Positions 8,055 to 12,366 of a stretch of DNA of 12,366 nt are shown here, piece after piece. How positions within the stretch are numbered: the first letter of the stretch is position 1; each line of letters opens with the position of its first letter. The notes under the pieces were generated by a model that saw only the letters and a list, made by a program, of their open reading frames with translations, made no database searches and was not told where the DNA came from. This DNA is from Flavobacteriales bacterium (GTDB taxonomy: Bacteria; Bacteroidota; Bacteroidia; Flavobacteriales_D; Crocinitomicaceae), in assembly GCA_947476515.1 (NCBI GenBank), contig CANJQZ010000038.1, positions 1 through 12,366 of the forward strand, read 5' to 3'. Position numbers and translations under genes: made by a program.

Positions 8055-8178
8055 ATTAAAGATTTAAAATAACTTAATAAAAGTTAATAAATCCTAGTTA
8101 GGAAAATAGACATTGGTTTTTATAACCGTTAATCTTGACTGATAATTCCAAAATGAATGTACAAAATCTATTAAGTTG

Positions 8179-8934
8179 CTAAAACCCCAAACTCCCCAAC
8201 AAACTTTCTTGTTGTCTTAAACTATTCGCAGAAAGAATATCTTCTTTTTCTCTTTCAATCTCCTCATTCGACCTTGGCTTATAAAAGCCATTAATAATAC
8301 TTAAACGGATGAGTTCATTCGCAGTTGTGACATTGAACTTTTTCATGAGTTTCGTTCGAATAAGGTCTAGGTTCTTTTTAGAAGTAAAAACAGCATCGGC
8401 TATTTCTTGACCTTTCACACCATCGCAGATCATTCGGATTATTTTTAAATCGCGTTCATCTAGTTTCAGATGCTTCATCCGACTTTTAACCTTTCGATCC
8501 GTTGCTGTGGAATTGATGACTGCTTCATTCATAAAATGATTAGAGTACTTTCCATCTTGAAAAACCGTTGTAATCGCATTGATCATTTCACGTGTTGAAC
8601 TTTCCTTCAATAGATAGGCATCGGCACCTCTTGCAAGCAACTCAAATGCGATATCGAGATCTTTGTGCATTGTCAGAATGATGACTTTCACTTTGGACTC
8701 TTGCTTTTTAAGTATTTCAAGCGTTTGGATTCCATTGAGTACAGGCATTTCCAAATCGAGCAAAACAACGTCAATTGGTTTGGTAGCCAGTTGATCTAAA
8801 AAGTATTGTCCGTTTGAAGCTTCAAAGACATAATCACAACCTGGGATTTCAGCTAACATTTTTCCGATACCCGTTCTAACTATTTCTAAATCTTCAACAA
8901 GTGCTAATCTTATTTTCTGAGAAGTATCATCCAT
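8179..8934 (-). CDS. LuxR/NarL-family response regulator
   Basis: 251 residues. Receiver domain at 8-128: acidic pair E14/D15, phosphoacceptor D60 (VLLDLEMP), T88 (ILTMH) and K110 (LLKES), so every conserved residue for phosphotransfer is present. LuxR-type helix-turn-helix at about 158-215 (LDERDLKIIRMICDGVKGQEIA, then a recognition helix reading TSKKNLDLIRTKLMKKF and NVTTANELIR). A charged tail of about 35 residues (220-251, RSNEEIEREKED...) extends past the HTH and is unusual in this family. Cytoplasmic transcription factor, activated by the kinase whose gene overlaps it by 8 bases (8927-8934). Last gene of a four-gene operon. Likely targets, by inference, are the two TAGAA-N4-TTCTA sites upstream of its own operon and of the peptidase operon. 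Confidence 0.93.
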   Translation of the reverse strand: MDDTSQKIRLALVEDLEIVRTGIGKMLAEIPGCDYVFEASNGQYFLDQLATKPIDVVLLDLEMPVLNGIQTLEILKKQESKVKVIILTMHKDLDIAFELLARGADAYLLKESSTREMINAITTVFQDGKYSNHFMNEAVINSTATDRKVKSRMKHLKLDERDLKIIRMICDGVKGQEIADAVFTSKKNLDLIRTKLMKKFNVTTANELIRLSIINGFYKPRSNEEIEREKEDILSANSLRQQESLLGSLGF

Positions 8935-9739
8935 TTCCTAAGTGAATTTTAGTTTTCAATTCAATCATCCCGCAACTTTCATTACGTTTAAAGGTAAGTT
9001 TTCCTTTAATGACTTTCAATCGATATTTAATGTTTTCTAGTCCAAAACTATCTAATTCAGAAGCAAGCACATTAAAATCACGTTGAGTTAATGCAATCCC
9101 ATCGTGTTTGATATTCATTTTCAATTCTTCATTCTCTAAGATTAAACTCATCTCAATCGAAGTAGGATAGCTATGCTTCAATAGGTTGGTCATCAACTCA
9201 CTGGCAAGGTAGAAATAATGCATACTGATTTCATCTGGTATGACTAAATCATTTGGAATTTCTGAAAGAAAAACAAACGTTTCAATTAAAGATTCCGTTT
9301 TCTGTTTGGACATTCTTTCCAAAGCTTTCTTCAAACCAAACTTCAATAAATAATGTGGCACCAAGCCTTTGGTAATCTGACGAATTTGCTCAACGCTATC
9401 TTCAACATAACCCTTCGTTAAAGACACCTCATTCATATCAGCCTCACCCAACTCTGATCTATCCTCCACATTTGTAAGATGTCTCAATACAAAAGATAAT
9501 CGCGCACCTACATCATCATGAAGTAAGCGCGCGATTTCGCTTCGTTCCTTTTCCTGGGTGGTAATTGCCACTTCAAGTTTTTCGAGTTCCTTTTTCTCTT
9601 CGGTTTCTTTGATGAGTTTTTCGGAGAGGGATTTTATTTTCTGATTCTTTTTTGCAAGCAAATACAAGCTCACAATCATCATGAACGAGAAAGTCATTCC
9701 AGATGACGCTATGAAAACTATATTACTTTCTTCAGCCAT
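8927..9739 (-). CDS. HisKA_3-type sensor histidine kinase with minimal input region
   Basis: 270 residues. One N-terminal membrane helix (about 8-29) leaves only a few residues outside, so there is no sensing domain of its own. A charged coiled coil (about 30-65) leads to the dimerisation/phosphotransfer helix EIARLLHDDVGARLSFVL with phosphoacceptor H74. The ATPase domain (about 170-268) shows the N-box Asn N185 (ELMTNLLKHS), the G1 Asp D213 (KHDGIAL) and a G-rich FGLENIKYRL loop at 232-241. This is the NarX/DegS-like class that pairs with LuxR-type regulators. Its start overlaps the end of the membrane-protein gene by 22 bases and its end overlaps the regulator gene by 8, so expression should be coupled. 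Because its own sensor part is so small, the polytopic protein encoded just upstream is the likely signal-receiving partner (inference). Confidence 0.92.
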   Translation of the reverse strand: MAEESNIVFIASSGMTFSFMMIVSLYLLAKKNQKIKSLSEKLIKETEEKKELEKLEVAITTQEKERSEIARLLHDDVGARLSFVLRHLTNVEDRSELGEADMNEVSLTKGYVEDSVEQIRQITKGLVPHYLLKFGLKKALERMSKQKTESLIETFVFLSEIPNDLVIPDEISMHYFYLASELMTNLLKHSYPTSIEMSLILENEELKMNIKHDGIALTQRDFNVLASELDSFGLENIKYRLKVIKGKLTFKRNESCGMIELKTKIHLGNG

Positions 9740-10311
9740 ATTGCTCTTGAAAAAATTAGGTTAAGGAATAGGGTTATAGAAGCAAAAACATAGAAAATAT
9801 AATCGTAAATAAAAATTGAATTGTCTATTTGATCCTCAAAAATCGAATAGAAAAACAATATTGAATAATATCCCACTATCGGAAATATTACATTTTTAAT
9901 ATAATCATTAAATGGGACTTTAACGATAATCACAAAACCTAAGATTGAAATTAAAAAGTAACTAATTACGTTTATCATTTGATTGGATTCCAATATTGAG
10001 TTATTATATAATTCGTAACAAAAAACACCCAATACAACTGAAAATAATGGGGTTTCTATACTCTTTAAATTAAAAACCTTTGAATAAATATTGTAGATTA
10101 AGTAAAAGTTTATAGGAAGAGTAAAATGAAATAGAGGATTACTGTTCTCAATGGTTACTTCAAATAGGAAACAAAGAATATCTGTTAAAAATCTAAATGA
10201 AATCAATTTTCCAAATTCACTATTTAAAAACAAGTGACCCCTTGATTTCAATAGAAAAACAAGGGGAATGGCACTTGAAAATAACACTACTATGTAAATC
10301 CAGAAGTCCAA
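9718..10311 (-). CDS. Polytopic membrane protein, probable sensor partner of the kinase
   Basis: 197 residues, almost all hydrophobic, with about six membrane helices (near 4-21, 37-52, 62-78, 87-102, 112-130, 137-158 and possibly 168-190) joined by short loops. Some loops are acidic (FEDQIDNS). I know no named family for it and see no catalytic motif. Its start lies 2 bases after the stop of the small soluble gene, and its stop lies 22 bases inside the kinase gene, so it is firmly embedded in the signalling operon. The kinase has only one membrane helix and no sensory domain, so this protein is the natural candidate to sense a membrane or external signal. That role is inference from context only. 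Confidence 0.75.
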   Translation of the reverse strand: MDFWIYIVVLFSSAIPLVFLLKSRGHLFLNSEFGKLISFRFLTDILCFLFEVTIENSNPLFHFTLPINFYLIYNIYSKVFNLKSIETPLFSVVLGVFCYELYNNSILESNQMINVISYFLISILGFVIIVKVPFNDYIKNVIFPIVGYYSILFFYSIFEDQIDNSIFIYDYIFYVFASITLFLNLIFSRAIWLKKVI

Positions 10312-10313
10312 AA

Positions 10314-10628
10314 TTAACTATTCAATGGATTTGAGTTTGAACTGTGAGGTGGGCATCTTTGAAACTCATCAGCTACTATTCCTTCGTATAAATCATTTTC
10401 ATTTGCATCCACTCCAACACAAACCAAATTCTTCTTATTGTTTTCATCAAGAGCATAGTAAAATCTAATACCAACACAGTTCTCTTGAGCTAAAATTCGG
10501 TTCAACAGATTTGAACCAATAAATTGCCCAAGAGTATCACCAGTTGAAATAGTTCTGCGAAATCTTGCAGTCATTTCTGAACCCTTCTCAAGCGTGATAA
10601 TCGCTCCTTCATTTCCATTAAAAGACAT
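10314..10628 (-). CDS. Small conserved-looking protein of unknown function, first gene of the signalling operon
   Basis: 104 residues, soluble, with no signal peptide or membrane helix. The centre reads LAQENCVGIRFYYALDENNKKNLVCVGVDANENDL, an alternating strand-turn pattern with Cys at 51 and 70. A third Cys (92) lies in the tail motif RCPPHSS, so metal binding or a redox pair is conceivable. From memory, similar small proteins (a GIRxYY...LVxVGVD core and a Cys-Pro-Pro end) occur in other Bacteroidota without an assigned function; I cannot verify this here. The gene leads the operon, 2 bases ahead of the membrane-protein gene. It might be a ligand, modulator or target of the pathway. Confidence 0.75.
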   Translation of the reverse strand: MSFNGNEGAIITLEKGSEMTARFRRTISTGDTLGQFIGSNLLNRILAQENCVGIRFYYALDENNKKNLVCVGVDANENDLYEGIVADEFQRCPPHSSNSNPLNS

Positions 10629-10653
10629 AATATAAATTTTTAAAGTTAGGTGA

Positions 10654-10682
10654 CAAAATTAATGTTCTATTTCGCCGCAAAA
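10654..10682 (-). promoter_or_regulatory. Putative promoter of the four-gene signalling operon
   Basis: On the minus strand TAATTTTG (10661-10654) matches the Bacteroidota -7 consensus TAnnTTTG exactly. A TTTTG (10682-10678) lies 16 bases upstream, a little closer than the usual -33 spacing. The ATG is 25 bases past the -7 box. The shared palindrome lies further upstream at 10721-10739. Confidence 0.4.
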
Positions 10683-10720
10683 TTGATGAACTAAAATCAA
10701 ATTACGTACAAAATAGAAAA

Positions 10721-10739
10721 AAATAGAATGATTTCTAGT
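10721..10739. promoter_or_regulatory. Palindromic operator-like site, copy 2
   Basis: AAATAGAATGATTTCTAGT, 18 of 19 bases identical to 7907-7925, with the inverted repeat TAGAA-N4-TTCTA at 10724-10737. A further TAGAA lies one helical turn away (10714-10718). It sits about 83 bases upstream of the inferred start site of the signalling operon, in the 246-bp divergent gap to the 10875 ORF, so it could serve either side. Autoregulation by the operon's own regulator is the simplest reading. Confidence 0.4.
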
Positions 10740-10874
10740 TTTGATGGAATTGGTTCTTGTTTTCGATACTGAGAGTTGGATATTTGAGAGGATTTGGGTT
10801 TGTTTGTGGGGTGAGTTATTTATATCCTAAAATGATGGTCTATATAAATGTATGGTAAAAAATTTCAATAGATT

Positions 10875-11075
10875 ATGACGAAGACAACGCAATATCAAAG
10901 TAGTGTGATGGCTGTAACATCACTTGCAAGGACACTTAATCCTAAAATTGGTGATTATCAAGAACTCTTTATAAATGAAGATTTTGGATTTTCGATAAGA
11001 CTTTCAAACGGATCAATAAATATTTCTTTAGAAGTTGCTCAGGATTACGAAGCACAACCAAGTAGTGTACCGTGA
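10875..11075 (+). CDS. Short hypothetical ORF (66 residues)
   Basis: I do not recognise this protein. It has a hydrophilic N-terminus, a possible short amphipathic stretch (SVMAVTSLARTL), then alternating residues (YQELFINEDFGFSIRLSNGSINISLEV) that suggest two or three strands. There is no signal peptide, membrane helix or cysteine. It is divergent from the signalling operon and ends 73 bases before the ansA fragment. Composition looks coding, but the upstream bases show no clear -7 box. It could be a remnant of a longer gene or a chance frame. Confidence 0.4.
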   Translation: MTKTTQYQSSVMAVTSLARTLNPKIGDYQELFINEDFGFSIRLSNGSINISLEVAQDYEAQPSSVP

Positions 11076-11117
11076 CAGAATAGAAAGAGTTGTAAATTCT
11101 TTTAGATTAACATAAAA

Positions 11118-11780
11118 TTGAAAGCAGCTAAAAAGCGTTTGGCAAAAGCGGCGGTTGAAATTGCTGCAGCAAAAAACATGGATGGTTCGGCAACTGTTCA
11201 AGAAGTTGCCATCTACTTTGAGTATTCACTTTATAGAGGAAATCGTTGTACGAAAATTTCTGCCAATCAATTTGAGGCGTTTTCCTCGCCGAATTATCCA
11301 CCGTTGGCCGTTGCTGGGGTTACCATTGAATACCATCTTGAACATCAAAAAATTGAAGAAAATCAAGTGCTTCAGGTATATAAAAATTTAGAAACACGAA
11401 TTGGACTGTTAAAAATATATCCGAGTATTCCTTTTAAACAATATGAATTCCTGTTTAATGTAAATCAATTTAAAGGAATTGTAATAGAAACATTCGGCGC
11501 TGGTAACGCTCCCAATAATCAAGATATGATTGATTTAATTAGCAACTATATCGCCGAGGGGGGAATTATTCTAAATGTGACGCAATGTTCTTCTGGTTCG
11601 GTGCGACAAGGTCAGTATCAGACCAGCTCCTTTTTTGAAAAAATTGGAGTGCTTAGCGGAAAAGACATGACCACAGAGGCGGCGCTTGCAAAATTAATGT
11701 ATGTACTGGGAAGATATGAAAGTCATTCGGAAAGAATCGAAGCCCTTCAGAAGAATCTTGTCGGAGAAATGGGTTTATAG
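11118..11780 (+). pseudogene. 5'-truncated second copy of ansA
   Basis: From 11149 the frame matches codons 132 to stop of the full ansA without any indel (about 94% DNA identity and about 9 amino-acid changes, including K142M, T-to-S and A-to-E near residues 260-267). Everything before is missing, including nucleophile T13 and the GSDT motif, so it cannot be a working asparaginase. It does keep the RGNR...K segment and the C-terminal domain. The frame opens upstream with about ten unrelated codons rich in Lys and Ala (AAKKRLAKA) from a TTG at 11118, which is a poor start. No internal stop or frameshift has appeared, so the break is recent or the tail is tolerated. It may be the displaced 3' end of the original host gene. 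Confidence 0.9.
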
Positions 11781-11789
11781 AAGGATATT
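11149..11789 (+). repeat. Right copy of 641-bp ansA 3'-end duplication
   Basis: Collinear with 428-1068. It includes the palindrome TTGCTGCAGCAA at 11161-11172 and ends with TAGAAGGATATT, after which the two flanks diverge at once. On the left copy a TauE/SafE remnant follows; here non-coding DNA follows. Confidence 0.93.
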
Positions 11790-12111
11790 ATTAATAAATG
11801 TCCCTTATAAGAATCTTCCACCTTTTATCCTCCAGAAGGGGAAATCTATTTTTTGTAAATGGTAAGCTTCTAGTTTAGACCTTGCAATAGGTGGTTTTTG
11901 AAACCCGCTGAATTTGGTATATGCTAAGATTATCTGAAAGATCAATCGCTAGCATCCAAATTTGGTGGGGATTGAAAATACTTCGAACTTACTCATGGTT
12001 GAGAAGAATACTTGTCCATCGAAGTAAGGTGCATTGCACAGTCAGCTCCTTTTTTTGTTACTTTTTTTTTAGCTCAAAAAAAGTAAAGAAATAAGCACCA
12101 TAAAGCAAGCG
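11790..12111. other. Non-coding stretch after the ansA fragment
   Basis: No ORF here looks real. I see an inverted repeat ACTTCGA/TCGAAGT (11980-11986/12019-12025) with a 32-base loop and, at the right end, a strong A/T hairpin (12058-12086). Otherwise nothing identifiable. Confidence 0.5.
12058..12086. terminator. Strong A/T hairpin, probable bidirectional terminator
   Basis: TTACTTTTTTT (12058-12068) pairs perfectly with AAAAAAAGTAA (12076-12086), an 11-bp stem with a 7-base loop. Another run of seven T precedes it. Hairpins of this make-up are common transcript ends in Bacteroidota. It would end transcription from the ansA fragment side, or from the repeat-array side on the other strand. 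Confidence 0.5.
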
Positions 12112-12168
12112 AGGATTACGCGTCTGAATGGACGCGTGATCCCGGGAGGGATTAGCTTCATAATAATT

Positions 12169-12204
12169 AAAGCCATGCCGCTTTGCGACGACTGGCTTTT
12201 TTTT
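12169..12204 (+). terminator. Terminator-like hairpin of repeat unit 1
   Basis: AAAGCCA (12169-12175) pairs with TGGCTTT (12193-12199), with an inner GCCG/CGAC stem carrying one C-A mismatch, and the T-run extends to 12204. This is the form of a factor-independent terminator on the plus strand. Confidence 0.55.
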
Positions 12205-12273
12205 GTTCAACTTTGCAGGATTACGCGTCTGAATGGACGCGTGATCCCGGGAGGGATTAGCTTCATAATAATT

Positions 12274-12309
12274 AAAGCCATGCCGCTTTGCGACGGCTGG
12301 CTTTTTTTT
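12274..12309 (+). terminator. Terminator-like hairpin of repeat unit 2
   Basis: Same structure as in unit 1, but the inner stem is fully paired (GCCG/CGGC) because the A of unit 1 is a G here. Eight T (12302-12309) follow. Confidence 0.55.
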
Positions 12310-12366
12310 GTTCAACTTTAAAGAAATTCAGGATTACGCGTCTAAATGGACGCGTGATCCCGGGAG

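Larger units (their letters stand above)
7840..8178. other. 339-bp gene-free spacer between two minus-strand operons
   Basis: Very AT-rich and without a credible ORF. Near 7840-7925 it holds the promoter and palindromic site of the peptidase operon. Further on are short inverted repeats: ATTAG/CTAAT (7991-7995/8000-8004) and TCTTTAG/CTAAAGA (8028-8034/8048-8054). A strong GC-rich terminator for the response-regulator operon is not visible. Confidence 0.6.
12112..12366. repeat. Tandem array of structured ~105-113 bp units
   Basis: Units begin at 12112, 12217 and 12330 with AGGATTACGCGTCT; the third is cut by the window end. Units 1 and 2 are almost identical (105 and 113 bp; the extra bases are in the tail of unit 2). 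Each unit has: hairpin A, ACGCGTC-loop-GACGCGT (12118-12137 in unit 1, stem extendable to 10 bp with one G-T pair); hairpin B, ATCCC-GGGA-GGGAT (12139-12152); and hairpin C, AAAGCCA...TGGCTTT followed by eight T (12169-12204). In unit 3 the only change in hairpin A is in the loop, so the stem is intact. The GC content is higher than the surroundings. Open frames on both strands here arise from the repetition and are not genes. Confidence 0.88.

Noticed and set aside
1069..11148. A complete integrative element or IS between the ansA copies
   Set aside because: No integrase, transposase, relaxase or terminal inverted repeat is found in the 10.1 kb, so calling it a mobile element would go beyond the sequence.
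11980..12025. ACTTCGA/TCGAAGT inverted repeat as a structured RNA or attachment site
   Set aside because: The stem is only 7 bp with a 32-base loop and nothing else supports a function.
12058..12321. Open frames of 85 and 61 codons on both strands within the tandem repeats
   Set aside because: They follow from the 105-bp period, which is a multiple of three. They encode the same peptide repeated, on both strands, across terminator-like hairpins and poly-T runs.
12112..12366. CRISPR array or integron attC array
   Set aside because: There are no variable spacers between the repeats, units abut directly, no cassette ORFs separate them, and no cas or integrase gene is seen.

Overview
The window is AT-rich and carries several secreted proteins that end in type IX secretion (T9SS) type A sorting domains. 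Together with a promoter element resembling the Bacteroidota -33/-7 pattern, this points to a member of the Bacteroidota, probably Flavobacteriales. A finer placement would be guesswork.

Layout. (1) 34-1059: complete type I L-asparaginase gene (ansA), followed tail-to-tail by a 5'-truncated TauE/SafE permease gene (1072-1668, frame open to 1749). (2) 1876-5052: two plus-strand genes for exported proteins. One has no recognisable body. The other is a seven-repeat beta-propeller with an almost exact 60-residue repeat. (3) 7839-5222, minus strand: an M4 (thermolysin-like) metallopeptidase with propeptide, catalytic domain and T9SS tail, overlapping a small outer-membrane beta-barrel gene. (4) 10628-8179, minus strand: a tightly packed four-gene operon of a small Cys-containing soluble protein, a polytopic membrane protein, a HisKA_3-type sensor kinase and a LuxR-type response regulator. 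(5) 10875-11075: an orphan 66-codon ORF. (6) 11149-11789: a second, 5'-truncated copy of the ansA tail, about 94% identical to the first and collinear with it at an offset of 10721. (7) 11790-12366: non-coding DNA ending in a tandem array of about 105-113 bp units, each with hairpins and a terminator-like stem plus T-run; the array runs off the window.

The two ansA tails bracket about 10.1 kb of accessory genes. They differ mainly at synonymous positions, so they look like alleles that diverged as working genes before being brought together. This resembles an island that inserted in ansA and restored it at one end, but no integrase or transposase is visible.

The best candidate for an undescribed system is the four-gene signalling operon. 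A near-identical palindromic element (TAGAA-N4-TTCTA in a shared 19-mer) lies upstream of both that operon and the peptidase operon. By inference, the response regulator may control its own operon and the secreted peptidase/beta-barrel pair.
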